NCBI GenBank assembly: GCA_905480605.1
Contig: CAJQRD010000050.1
Span: 1-64,000, forward strand
Direction: 5' to 3'
Source of the DNA: an uncultured Saprospiraceae bacterium
GTDB lineage: Bacteria; Bacteroidota; Bacteroidia; Chitinophagales; Saprospiraceae
DNA length: 64,000 nucleotides
The translations under genes were made by a program, and so were the position numbers. The notes below the pieces were generated by a model. That model was not told where the DNA came from. It saw only the letters and a program-made list of their open reading frames with translations, and ran no database searches. How positions within the stretch are numbered: the stretch's first letter is position 1; the number at the start of each line of letters is the position of its first letter. Below are positions 36,216 through 44,789 of this stretch, in pieces.

Positions 36216-36800
36216 TTACTTCTCTAGCAATTGTCTGAAAAATGGTAATTTCGAAGAGCTGTGAAATAAATCTTCTTTGCGCTTTTTCATTTTGATCAAT
36301 AGGCGGTTTTTAAAATGCGAATCTATATGATCTATAAAGTCAATGTTGATTACTTCACTGCGATTTATTCTAATTTTTTTATTCGGATTCACATTGTTTT
36401 TTAATTCTCCAAACGCATAACAGGATACGTGTTTTGATCCCTCATTGTTATAAGCAAAACTAATACCTCTACTTACTTCAAAATCTATTATATCATTTGA
36501 ATTTAATAGTTTGATATCATTTTTTTCTTGACATTAAGACCTTTGTTGAAGAGACTTGTTCTCGTCTTTTGCAAGTGATTTTAATTGTTTCAATACTTCT
36601 TCCTCAATATTATCTTTTTTTGAATTTGTAAATAGCATTTTATATTTCTACAAGGCATCTTTAAAGTTTTGTTGTGTATAAGGCTTAAGAAGGTATGCGA
36701 TACCATTTGTTTGAAAAATTTTGATTAAATACTCATCAAATGCAGTACAGAATATAACAGGCGTTTTATTTTTTCTGCTTAAATTATGAATTGTTATTTT
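36216..36800 (-). pseudogene. Decayed LytTR-family response regulator
   Basis: On the minus strand one frame reads the end of a receiver domain (TPVIFCTAFDEYLIKIF...GIAYLLKPY), a linker and then a LytTR DNA-binding domain (KKIRINRSEVINIDFID..., ending PFFRQLLEK). Two stops interrupt this frame: TAG at 36648-36650 and TAA at 36534-36536. The receiver's first half, with the phosphoacceptor Asp, is not recognisable upstream of ~36800, apart from a possible EMPIS scrap in another frame. No LytS-type histidine kinase lies next to it. LytTR regulators control envelope or biofilm genes; this copy cannot be functional. Confidence 0.85.
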
Positions 36801-37083
36801 GCAATGAAATATTAGAAATTGGCATTTCTTGAAAACTCAACATACTTGCCTTCAAATAATACTTTTTGTCTGGGATATATAAACCAGTTGAAAACGATGA
36901 ATGGGGTTAATTTACAGTTGAATTGGCTTTGGAAAAGCAATAGGATAAACGTTTTTCGCAATACTTTTTTCTCTTTTCTTATGTAAAGTAGTGCGTTTTT
37001 GACTCATTGCCTTCTTGAGTCTTTGTCGTCATTATTGCATATGTTGATTCACCTTCGAATAGTCTACAGTGAATAATGTAGCA
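36801..37083. other. Non-coding remnant region upstream of the dead regulator
   Basis: No intact frame. It probably contains the lost 5' end of the LytTR regulator gene. A short minus-strand frame from ~37003 (basic, ~31 codons) matches nothing I recognise. Confidence 0.3.
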
Positions 37084-37884
37084 TCAATCGAGTTCTTCCT
37101 GTAGATGTTCTAACCTATTTTTATGTCCATAAAGTGTTGCAGCGATGGCACCAAATAAAGGAGTTATTAATGGTCCGATAAGCGGGATGTATAACATAAG
37201 ACTGATAACAACTCCCAAAAAAGTAGATGCATACCTGTGGTTATAAATACGGTTGCTACTTTCCTTTATGTTGATTTCAAATTGCTCATAATAATTGTCA
37301 AGAAATGCCAGTCCAATGAAATATGCATGAATAAAAAACATTGTTATATGAATAAGACTGTCCATGGATAGAATCCCAAATACTATATGAATTGGGATAC
37401 TGATGAGAATGGCTGTGATGAAATTGCGAATCATTACCTTTATCATGCGTCTTTCAGCCTGTAGAAACTGTTTAAAGGTGGGACTAATCTTAATGTCTTT
37501 AAGAATGCCAAGGGTTTGTGTTGCAAAAAAGAAAATGACGACCTCAAAAACGATTAAAAATAAATATTTCCAACCACCAGTTAAAAGTAATGATTTACCA
37601 GCCTCTTTAAGTTTGCTTATTTTTTCCTCATCAATTTCTTCACCAAGTTTTATATCCACAACTCCCTTCTCTAGGGATCCTGCTGAAAAGAAATCAATAC
37701 AATTACAGACTAGTATATAAGTAATCAATATTGAAGAAATTAAGGTTAGTAGTGAGATCCATTTATGCCGACGTAGACCTTTCCAAAGTTGGTTGTCTTT
37801 AATGAAAGGAAAAACTTCCTTCATTGAGTTATAGCAATCACGAATTTGATATGTTGCTTCTTGGAGTGAGAAATCTTTGATCAT
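37084..37884 (-). CDS. EI24/CysZ-like polytopic membrane protein
   Basis: 266 residues with hydrophobic segments at about 43-62, 102-123, 150-172, 178-195 and 222-248. The C-terminal part, FIGLAFLDNYYEQFEINI followed by SNRIYNHRYASTFLGV and Pro-rich membrane helices (IPLIGPLITPLFGAIAATL), resembles the EI24/CysZ family, whose E. coli member is a sulfate transporter. A charged loop (KLGEEIDEEKISKLKEAGK) follows the first segment. Substrate cannot be assigned. It follows the CotH-like gene on the same strand but is separated by a strong terminator. Confidence 0.6.
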   Translation of the reverse strand: MIKDFSLQEATYQIRDCYNSMKEVFPFIKDNQLWKGLRRHKWISLLTLISSILITYILVCNCIDFFSAGSLEKGVVDIKLGEEIDEEKISKLKEAGKSLLLTGGWKYLFLIVFEVVIFFFATQTLGILKDIKISPTFKQFLQAERRMIKVMIRNFITAILISIPIHIVFGILSMDSLIHITMFFIHAYFIGLAFLDNYYEQFEINIKESSNRIYNHRYASTFLGVVISLMLYIPLIGPLITPLFGAIAATLYGHKNRLEHLQEELD

Positions 37885-37911
37885 GTAAAGTTTTAAGCAT
37901 TATTAATGTAC

Positions 37912-37945
37912 AAAAAAAGAGAATAACTGGTCACTATTCTCTTTT
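37912..37945 (-). terminator. Rho-independent terminator of the CotH-like surface protein gene
   Basis: A perfect 11-bp stem (37915-37925 with 37935-37945), 9-base loop and a T7 tract on the minus strand, 28 bases past the stop at 37973. Confidence 0.85.
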
Positions 37946-37972
37946 ATAATTCAAATAAGTAAAGTTGTTTAA

Positions 37973-39379
37973 TTAAAGGATAATGAATTTTTGCAGTGTT
38001 ATTTGCTTTTCTAAGTTGTCTATCAATTTGAAATGGTAGATACCAGTAGGGTAATCTGTAACTTTTAATTTAGTTTCTTTCTTCGTTATTGCTTTTTGAA
38101 TGATGCTTTGTCCAATACTGTTGGTAATTTCAATTTTTAAATTGGTATTTGAAAAATCTGATAAAGTAATATTTAAATCTTCAGCTGTCGGATTCGGATA
38201 AATATTGACATCTATGACTAAATCAGATAAATTATCTACACCAGAAGGTAGCTCATTGTTGAAATTAAAAGTAGCGTCTTTAATTACATAATCTCCAGTC
38301 CCATTAGGTATTCTTGAACTGGATAGATTGGTTGTTTGTTCCGAAAATTCCAATGAGTCTAAAACAGATGTGCCATCAGTTAACATTAAGAAATCACCTT
38401 CTTTTGATAAATTAAAATTTGTATGTAGACCTTCCTCTTCCTCGTCATCATCTGCCCAAATGATTAAATAACCATTTGCAGGAATAATTGTGTTGGCTGG
38501 AAACTCCCACTTGTCAGGTTTTGATCTTTTGTCAGTCATAAATGCATTTGAGAGATCAATATCATCATTTGTGTTGTTAAACAATTCTATCCAATCTGCA
38601 TATTTTCCACTTTGGTCTGCGATTCCCGACAGGGAATCATTTGATGCTACAAACTCATTTATAACAACATCATTAAAATCTAAGAGACTTTGTAATTGAC
38701 TGCAATCAAAATGATTATTTAAATCTGCTTTTAATAATCCAGGCATCTCGCTAAAGAACTTACCTAAACCGTATATCTGACCAGACCCTTGCTTTATATC
38801 CGCTTCAAACTCATCAGTTGAAAACATATAATTTGGATCTTCATATATGGCATTTCTTATCATATCAGTATTTGATTTGATGATGGGCATAATTCTTTCT
38901 TCAGAGAAAGTACTATTTAGAAGGCTGCACCATCCTTTATAATACTGCTGTTTAAATTCTGGGATGTCCAATAGTCGTTTTATTAAAACCTTAGATTCGT
39001 TAGGCATATCAATTGGAAAATTTTGAACAATTGGACCGGTGAAAAGATTAATACCACCATTTCCTGTATTGGTGCCAGTTGTATCAACCGTTGATTGGCC
39101 ATCATTCTCTTCAATCTTATCGTAAAGACTTTGACAAGTTTCATCCCAAGCGGATTCACAACAGAAATTATCTTGATTAATTACTTGTATAAATACCGAA
39201 TCGGTAACTGGATATGGACAGCTACCATTTGTTATAGTGAGACATGCTGATGGGTATTCAATGACATTTATGAGTCCGCTTCCTCCTGGTCCTCCTCCAA
39301 AAGAGAAAATACCTCCAATGGCAAAATTATAATCCCACGGAATCCAATTGAACTTATTCGTAACAGTGTTTTGGTACAA
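37973..39379 (-). CDS. C-terminal part of CotH-kinase/lamin-tail surface protein (split by in-frame TAA)
   Basis: 468 residues from an internal ATG, in the same frame as 39446-40195. The frame is open back to the TAA at 39446-39448. It begins inside the CotH kinase domain (FNWIPWDYNFA), then runs through a helical segment with NESKVLIKRLLDIPEFKQQYY (typical of CotH proteins), a lamin-tail domain (~240-350, VINEFVASNDSLSGIADQSGKYADWIELFN), and a T9SS type-A sorting domain (~395-468, IYPNPTAEDLNITL ... PTGIYHFKL). Without the upstream half it lacks a signal peptide, so it would not be exported if expressed alone. Confidence 0.75.
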   Translation of the reverse strand: MYQNTVTNKFNWIPWDYNFAIGGIFSFGGGPGGSGLINVIEYPSACLTITNGSCPYPVTDSVFIQVINQDNFCCESAWDETCQSLYDKIEENDGQSTVDTTGTNTGNGGINLFTGPIVQNFPIDMPNESKVLIKRLLDIPEFKQQYYKGWCSLLNSTFSEERIMPIIKSNTDMIRNAIYEDPNYMFSTDEFEADIKQGSGQIYGLGKFFSEMPGLLKADLNNHFDCSQLQSLLDFNDVVINEFVASNDSLSGIADQSGKYADWIELFNNTNDDIDLSNAFMTDKRSKPDKWEFPANTIIPANGYLIIWADDDEEEEGLHTNFNLSKEGDFLMLTDGTSVLDSLEFSEQTTNLSSSRIPNGTGDYVIKDATFNFNNELPSGVDNLSDLVIDVNIYPNPTAEDLNITLSDFSNTNLKIEITNSIGQSIIQKAITKKETKLKVTDYPTGIYHFKLIDNLEKQITLQKFIIL

Positions 39380-39445
39380 ATAAAAATTTCTTCCATGCTC
39401 AAGATAAGAATCCCAGTTGTTTGTAGCGATGTCAATTGCCAGTAC

Positions 39446-40195
39446 TTATAAAAACCTTTTGACATCAAATACTTTTGAGATTTTGTCTTTAAATTCTTGA
39501 TCAGAACTATTATTAATAATATCCATAAGGTTTACAAAGTCGTCCCAATTATTTTCTCCTTGATCCGTTTTAAGTTCGAATATTTTTTGATAAGCGGTAC
39601 TATCTGAACCCAACCAATTTAAATCAGAATTTGCCATATTTTTAAATAGACGACCGTTTGCATTGTCAAAGTTATTATTTAAGAATGTTTTATCAATTTG
39701 TTCTACTAAAACGTACAGCCCCCAATACTCTTCATTAAGATATACTTTAGCATAAGATGTTCTAGGTGCATCAACTCCTGCATTACGATGAATATCGTAA
39801 CAAATAAAATCTCTTTGCAATGAGGGGTCACCTTCGGCATTGTTTAGATTTATCTTTTTTAAACCATCGAATTTTTTCCCTAATACAAACTTATTGAAAT
39901 CTAGTTTCATGGATTTTTTATCTGTAAATACCCAAAAGGAGGCAAAGCCTTTAAGCCGTATTCCAATTGAATCCACGCTTGTTCCATCTATTTCTACATT
40001 GGCCATCACATATGGTACGTCAGGATAATTGTTGTTGTAATTGTCAAGCAAGATGTTCCAATAATCAGTATCATTTATACTAACACGAATTTCGTGCACT
40101 GAGCTGTTATTAAATAATTGTTCACCTTGACCAATAAGGTTTAATTGTAAACAGGCACTAAGCAATAAGAAAACGAGTAGTTGTCCGTATTTCAT
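39446..40195 (-). CDS. N-terminal part of CotH-kinase-family surface protein
   Basis: 249 residues: signal peptide (~1-22, ending LIGQ), then a CotH kinase domain (HEIRVSINDTDYWNILLDNY, GIRLKGFASFW, KSMKLDFNKF, LNEEYWGLYVLVEQIDKTFL), ending DVKRFL at a TAA. CotH-type kinases phosphorylate secreted proteins; in Bacteroidota they are often surface proteins of unknown target. The frame continues perfectly after the TAA with VLAIDIATNNWDSY, the conserved next block, so one codon (probably AAA Lys) has become TAA. The gene without the stop would encode 740 residues. The product as written lacks the rest of the kinase fold and the T9SS tail. Confidence 0.8.
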   Translation of the reverse strand: MKYGQLLVFLLLSACLQLNLIGQGEQLFNNSSVHEIRVSINDTDYWNILLDNYNNNYPDVPYVMANVEIDGTSVDSIGIRLKGFASFWVFTDKKSMKLDFNKFVLGKKFDGLKKINLNNAEGDPSLQRDFICYDIHRNAGVDAPRTSYAKVYLNEEYWGLYVLVEQIDKTFLNNNFDNANGRLFKNMANSDLNWLGSDSTAYQKIFELKTDQGENNWDDFVNLMDIINNSSDQEFKDKISKVFDVKRFL

Positions 40196-40288
40196 AGGAG
40201 GAAAATTATTTATTTACTATATGATACCAATATGCCGATAAATTGTAAAATGTCTAGTACGAATCTGATTTATTTTTACTTTTTTCTA

Positions 40289-40969
40289 TTATCGTGCTAT
40301 TAGAGACTTTATTTTATTATTGAAGCCTGTCGAGTTGATATAATTTTCTAAAGTATGGAAAGTATTTTTATCATTTAATTGTTGGATAGATTTGTTTTCT
40401 ATAAAATTAATTTGATCACAAACTTCATATAGGCCTTTGAGCATGTGCGATGAAATTATTACGGTTTTATTATTCGCTTTGAGGTGTTTGATAATAGTGT
40501 CCAACATAAAATTTGATTCTAAGTCAAGGCCATTGTAAGGTTCGTCCAATAAGTAAATTTGATTTTTTTGTAACAGAAGAGCAGTTATTGCAAGTTTCTT
40601 AAGCATTCCGGTTGAATAGTTTTCAGCATATTCATTTAATGGAAGCTCAAAAATGTTTACGGTATTTTCAAATTTAAAATCTATGTTTCTAGCATTACAC
40701 AATAACTGTAGATATTCTAATCCTGTTATTTTTGAAAGTACAAAGGGGTGAGTTGGTAGGTAGCCTATTTTTTTTATATTCTCTTTTCCTTTATAGGTGA
40801 TTTCACCATCATATGACTCAATGGATGCAAGACATTTTAAAAGGGTTGATTTGCCAGAACCATTTTTACCAACAACACCAATTATTTTGTTGGGCTCCAA
40901 TGTTAAGTTTATATCAGACAAAACAATGTTTGAATTATAAGATTTAGAAAAGTTCTTTAATGTGATCAT
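40289..40969 (-). CDS. ABC transporter ATP-binding protein
   Basis: 226 residues, one nucleotide-binding domain. Walker A is GKNGSGKST (~residues 35-43), the signature motif appears as YSTGMLKKLAI (a variant of LSGGQ, with STGM as in many CcmA/YadG-like exporters), Walker B is YLLDEPYNGLD, and the H-loop is in ISSHML. It overlaps the upstream membrane-protein gene by 4 bases, so the two form an ABC system. Substrate unknown; the STGM signature is more usual for efflux-type or simple two-gene exporters. Confidence 0.88.
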   Translation of the reverse strand: MITLKNFSKSYNSNIVLSDINLTLEPNKIIGVVGKNGSGKSTLLKCLASIESYDGEITYKGKENIKKIGYLPTHPFVLSKITGLEYLQLLCNARNIDFKFENTVNIFELPLNEYAENYSTGMLKKLAITALLLQKNQIYLLDEPYNGLDLESNFMLDTIIKHLKANNKTVIISSHMLKGLYEVCDQINFIENKSIQQLNDKNTFHTLENYINSTGFNNKIKSLIAR

Positions 40970-41883
40970 AACAATTCTAGCTTTAAGTTTTGAATGGCTT
41001 TTTTGTAGTAATATGGAATGGTAATAATCATGAAAAACGGGAAGCCGATACTTATAATTGTTACAATTACATTTATAATATTAAAGGGCAACGGATACTG
41101 GGCATATTTCAATATTGATGAAAAAACTATGTAAGAGAAACCAACCAGTGTTACCAAAAGAGAAATTCCGATATATGTAGGGTAAATAATAAGTAGTATG
41201 ACAAGAGGTACTGATGTAACAAATAAACTATATTTAAGACCTGTTTTGATTTTGTTATTAATAAATGTACTTGCTGTTTGTGAATGAACCCATACAAAAA
41301 AATACGATTCCATCTTGCTATAGAATGACATCATCAATAAAAATATGCTCCCATAAGTTACTATTGCAAGATTGTAATTGTCAACTTTTATAGCGATACC
41401 AATTAAAATAAATTGCAGAATAAATATTGGTAGATATTGTCTAGACCCAGCCGTAAATTCGAAAGGATATTTTGCAAATGGGGTAGCGATGCGCAGAGTT
41501 GCACTGCCAGTCTTGTTGTAAAAACTTAATAAAATACCCAGAGCTAACGGTAGTAAAATAAATATATTAGGCTTGTTAATTAACATGAATAAAACAAATG
41601 GGAAAGCAACCAAAAGATTTTCAGAAATTCGAATCTGCTTATGCCGTTTAGAATTATAAGTATACTTTAAAAAGTCGTTTCTCTTTTTTTCGGAAAATGG
41701 AAAAACTACCATTAGGTAAATGAAAGTAATTAGATAAGCAGCATATGTAGTTTTAACGTACATAAGTTTCACAAAGGCAAATAGTAAAATCGGTATTATT
41801 GTAAATGCGACAGTAGGATTGATTCCAATATAAACCAGCCACCTTTTTATACGAATATATAGTAATTGCCAATAGTAACTCAT
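40966..41883 (-). CDS. Polytopic membrane protein, probable ABC permease partner
   Basis: 305 residues with about eight hydrophobic segments and little polar sequence between them. It has a basic loop after the second or third segment (FSEKKRNDFLKYTYNSKRHKQIRI). Its stop overlaps the start of the ABC ATPase (ATGA), which strongly suggests that it is the permease of that system. It does not show obvious FtsX or ABC-2 motifs that I can recognise. The VOC gene lies 3 bases upstream on the same strand. Confidence 0.7.
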   Translation of the reverse strand: MSYYWQLLYIRIKRWLVYIGINPTVAFTIIPILLFAFVKLMYVKTTYAAYLITFIYLMVVFPFSEKKRNDFLKYTYNSKRHKQIRISENLLVAFPFVLFMLINKPNIFILLPLALGILLSFYNKTGSATLRIATPFAKYPFEFTAGSRQYLPIFILQFILIGIAIKVDNYNLAIVTYGSIFLLMMSFYSKMESYFFVWVHSQTASTFINNKIKTGLKYSLFVTSVPLVILLIIYPTYIGISLLVTLVGFSYIVFSSILKYAQYPLPFNIINVIVTIISIGFPFFMIITIPYYYKKAIQNLKLELL

Positions 41884-41886
41884 TGA

Positions 41887-42249
41887 TTATATCAGCTTAA
41901 AATGTGGATTGTAAATGAGACCGATAATATTATTCCACGGATCAATAACTGAACAGACTTCGATTTTATCGCCAACGTTATTGGGGTGCTCGTCAACAGT
42001 CGCGCCCAGTTCAACAAGCCTGTTGAATTCTGCTCGAATATCATCTACACCCCAGTATGTAAAAATATTCTTTGGATTGATTGTTTCTTCTTGCGCAGTT
42101 TGAAGCCCCAGTTCATACCCCGCAATATTAAATCCCACATAAAAAGGTTCATTGAAATAGGGTTCAGTTTGGAAAGCCTTGGTATACCACTCTATAGCCG
42201 TAGGTAAGTCTGCAACCTTATAAATGCAAGTTCTAAGTCCTTGGATCAT
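41887..42249 (-). CDS. VOC-superfamily (glyoxalase/bleomycin resistance-like) protein
   Basis: 120 residues from ATG 42249. Homology starts at once with LRTCIYKVADLPTAIEWYTKAF; an upstream in-frame TTG adds an unsupported 14-residue leader. Two beta-alpha-beta-beta-beta repeats are visible, with YFNEPFYVGFNIAGYELGLQ in the first and NIFTYWGVDDIRAEFNRLVELGA in the second, ending in DPWNNIIGLIYNP. Candidate metal ligands are hard to assign. VOC proteins include isomerases, dioxygenases and resistance proteins, so no function is given. Just upstream of the ABC permease gene. Confidence 0.8.
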   Translation of the reverse strand: MIQGLRTCIYKVADLPTAIEWYTKAFQTEPYFNEPFYVGFNIAGYELGLQTAQEETINPKNIFTYWGVDDIRAEFNRLVELGATVDEHPNNVGDKIEVCSVIDPWNNIIGLIYNPHFKLI

Positions 42250-42366
42250 AATAATGTTTTGGCTGAAGTTAATATTAGATTTTGAATTCAAAAAATTTTT
42301 ATGTCAAAGAGCATGTCAATTTCGACTAGAGTTAGATCGATGTCTATAATTAGAGGTTTATAAGAT

Positions 42367-42392
42367 ATTTTAATTAGTTAACTAATTAAAAT
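42367..42392. promoter_or_regulatory. Perfect 26-bp palindrome (candidate operator)
   Basis: A perfect inverted repeat centred on GTTAAC and built from TAATTAG half-sites, in the gap between the flavin reductase stop and the VOC start. It shares its half-sites with the inverted repeat at 43146-43165 directly upstream of the flavin reductase. The size and symmetry fit a dimeric repressor site; a terminator is less likely as it has no G/C and no distinct T tract. Confidence 0.5.
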
Positions 42393-42495
42393 TAACCACA
42401 AGGACTCACCTTAAGAATACTTATACAAAATGAATACAATCAGTTGGCTGAATATAAAACTACAGCAAGAAGTGTTATTGCTATTGAATAGAATA

Positions 42496-43134
42496 TCAAA
42501 GCTCTTCAATATGCATTCCTGGCTTCGCGTATTTATATGAACCTATTTTTTTACAAACATAATATGTATCCAATCCATTAATAGCTGTGCCTTCTATTTT
42601 ATCAAAATTGATATGACCAGATTGTTCTAATATTCCATTTTCAAGACAAATAAACTCTATTTGCCCAATGATTAAAATTGTATTGTTGCTTTTTATTTGA
42701 ACTTCTTCTTTAAGAGATAATGCAATTTTAATAGGTGATTCTGCTACGAATGGGATTGGAAAATTAGTTATTAAACTAGGCGTGAGGTTACAAGCTTCAA
42801 ACTCTGATGTAGCATTGTCATATTTTGCAGATGTCAAATGTGCTTGTTTGTGAATTGATTGTGTAACTTGATTAATTGTGAACTTTTTATGATACCTTAT
42901 ATTTTCAAGTGTTTGTCTTTCAACTACTTCTGGTCTCATAATAAAACCCATCAAGGCAGGATCAGCACCTATGTGCATAACTGAATTGAAAATAGCCAAG
43001 TTTTGATTACCGGTTTTTGATAATGAGGCAATTAAATTAGCACTTCTAAAACCACTTAAGCCATTGATTAGTGTTGTACGTTCTCGCTTTTCTAAATTGC
43101 TAAGATCTGAACTAGAAATAATTTGATTATCCAT
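42496..43134 (-). CDS. Flavin reductase family protein
   Basis: 212 residues from ATG 43134. Belongs to the FMN-binding split-barrel flavin reductase-like proteins: GFRSANLIASLSKTGNQNLAIFNSVMHIGADPALMGFIMRP is the region that binds FMN, and HKQAHLTSAKYDN with the Glu-Ala-Cys (FEACNL) stretch follows. Such proteins reduce FMN with NAD(P)H or bind flavin in unknown redox roles. The ATG lies 48 bases from the preceding gene, and an inverted repeat sits in this short gap, so it is probably repressed by a dimeric regulator not present in the window. Confidence 0.8.
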   Translation of the reverse strand: MDNQIISSSDLSNLEKRERTTLINGLSGFRSANLIASLSKTGNQNLAIFNSVMHIGADPALMGFIMRPEVVERQTLENIRYHKKFTINQVTQSIHKQAHLTSAKYDNATSEFEACNLTPSLITNFPIPFVAESPIKIALSLKEEVQIKSNNTILIIGQIEFICLENGILEQSGHINFDKIEGTAINGLDTYYVCKKIGSYKYAKPGMHIEEL

Positions 43135-43145
43135 GATTTTTGATT

Positions 43146-43165
43146 TAATTAGTATCAACTAATTA
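43146..43165 (-). promoter_or_regulatory. Inverted-repeat operator candidate upstream of the flavin reductase
   Basis: Arms TAATTAGT (43146-43153) and ACTAATTA (43158-43165) separated by four bases, only 12 bases from the flavin reductase ATG. The half-site TAATTAG is the same as in the palindrome at 42367-42392, which makes a common regulator plausible. Confidence 0.45.
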
Positions 43166-43181
43166 TGTGTGTTATTGTTTA

Positions 43182-44789
43182 CTAAAGTGATGTTCCTTGT
43201 GTTGCCTGGTCAATATCCAAATACTTAAAAACTGTTGTGCCAATATCTTCTGCTCTTGCGGTTTTGATTGTTTTTGGTTTAATCTCAGGGCCAGTTAAAA
43301 TATACGATACATTTAACATCGATGAACGCAGCCCACCGTGACCACCTTTGTAATTGCCGACAAGTATTTCATAATCTTTGGCAAAATCAATCTTAGGTGC
43401 GCTTAATAAAACAAGATCACCCGATTTAGGACTATTAACCAATTCAAAACTTCTGAAAACGGCATCTGGATAATTTGTTTCGCATGTTAACTCAAGCCAT
43501 TTATTTTTAGAATAGAATGTGTCTATTAAGAGACTGTCTTCTGTAGCATAATTGAAAGGATCACTTTCAACCGATGAGTACTTATACAATTTATTCTTTT
43601 TTGTAATTGTAGCGAATCCATTTTTATCAGCAACCCCAATTGTTTGCTTGTCAATTTTATACATGACCATTTCAACATTTATATTTTTTGCAAAATACGT
43701 TATCAAGTCATAAGAACTATTGGTACCATAATTACGCAAATCATTTTCATAAAGAATCTTTGACCATTTTTTATCTGTCGCTTTTAAATAAACAAAGGAG
43801 AGTAGATTGCCATTAATGACAAAGTATCCATCAATATCTTCTTTTGAAATATCGTCATCAAGGTCAGAGAAAAGAAGATTGGTTGAGTCTCCTCTTTTTA
43901 ATGTGATACCCAAATCTTTTTTTACTTCTTCTTCTATGCAGATGTTTTTTGTGACATCTTCAAGTCCATGATCGGTAATGACAGCAAAATAACGCTCTTG
44001 GTTTTGTTTTTTTGATTCTTCCAACAATTGACCAATTAAACCATCAATATGAATAATAATATTTTCGTATTCTTCATCCATGCCATTGATGTGGGCATAT
44101 GCATCTGGACTGGCAAATGTAATCCATTGAACAGCAGGGTTTTTAAGTAATTGCTCTGTCGCATTTTGTGCCACAAAACTCTCGTGTTGATAATGGGAGT
44201 ATGTCCAATTTTTTCCGAAATAGGGAATTGACTTTAAAAAGCGAACCAACTTTTGATCTTGGTACTTGCTGGTTGTCATAGCCCATCCAGTTTTTCTTTC
44301 ATCATGAACACCTTTGGTCATATAACTGTTAACTGAGGCTGTATAGAAAGAATCTTTTAATTCAAATAGAGTTGGATATTGTTCATCCAGATCCTTGTTC
44401 ATGTGTATGTTTGTCCGTCCTACGTAATTTCTAAACTGTCCGCTTTCTCTAGATTTATCAAGCCATCGTAATCCAATTACACCACTTTTTACAGCATCAA
44501 TTCCTGTCAAAAAAGGATAGAAAGCATAACCAGTCATGCTTGGGAAACTGCCTATACCATTTTCAACAAATATGCCTTCTTTCTTAAGTTTTGAAATATT
44601 AGGTATTTGATTGTTGTTGAGCAGTTTTTCAAAAGTCCTTTTTTCAAAACCATCTATTAGAATATAGGTAATGCTTTTTCCGTGATACATTGGGAAGTTG
44701 TACTCTTTTGCAGGCTTATTTATGAGTATAAATAAAGCAGCAATAAGAAAAAGTAAAATGTATCTTTTTTTAATTTTTGGACTATTCAA
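43182..44789 (-). CDS. Membrane-anchored alkaline-phosphatase-superfamily phosphodiesterase
   Basis: 535 residues from a TTG whose bases overlap the upstream gene's TGA. The hydrophobic anchor is at ~8-24, so the enzyme faces the periplasm. Family marks are YILIDGF (first metal-binding Asp), IGSFPSMTGYAFYPFLTG (nucleophile Ser/Thr region), SPDAYAHING (metal His/Asp) and ITDHGLEDV (metal Asp-His). These fit nucleotide pyrophosphatase/type I phosphodiesterase enzymes, which hydrolyse phosphodiesters, phosphonates or lipid head groups. Substrate unknown. Translationally coupled to the DUF1028 gene upstream. Confidence 0.82.
   Translation of the reverse strand: MNSPKIKKRYILLFLIAALFILINKPAKEYNFPMYHGKSITYILIDGFEKRTFEKLLNNNQIPNISKLKKEGIFVENGIGSFPSMTGYAFYPFLTGIDAVKSGVIGLRWLDKSRESGQFRNYVGRTNIHMNKDLDEQYPTLFELKDSFYTASVNSYMTKGVHDERKTGWAMTTSKYQDQKLVRFLKSIPYFGKNWTYSHYQHESFVAQNATEQLLKNPAVQWITFASPDAYAHINGMDEEYENIIIHIDGLIGQLLEESKKQNQERYFAVITDHGLEDVTKNICIEEEVKKDLGITLKRGDSTNLLFSDLDDDISKEDIDGYFVINGNLLSFVYLKATDKKWSKILYENDLRNYGTNSSYDLITYFAKNINVEMVMYKIDKQTIGVADKNGFATITKKNKLYKYSSVESDPFNYATEDSLLIDTFYSKNKWLELTCETNYPDAVFRSFELVNSPKSGDLVLLSAPKIDFAKDYEILVGNYKGGHGGLRSSMLNVSYILTGPEIKPKTIKTARAEDIGTTVFKYLDIDQATQGTSL

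Noticed and set aside
36801-37083. Possible transposase-like fragment (minus-strand reading IDATLFTVDYSKV near 37040-37085)
   Set aside because: Only ~17 codons long, overlaps the CysZ-like stop region, and no inverted ends or further transposase motifs are present.
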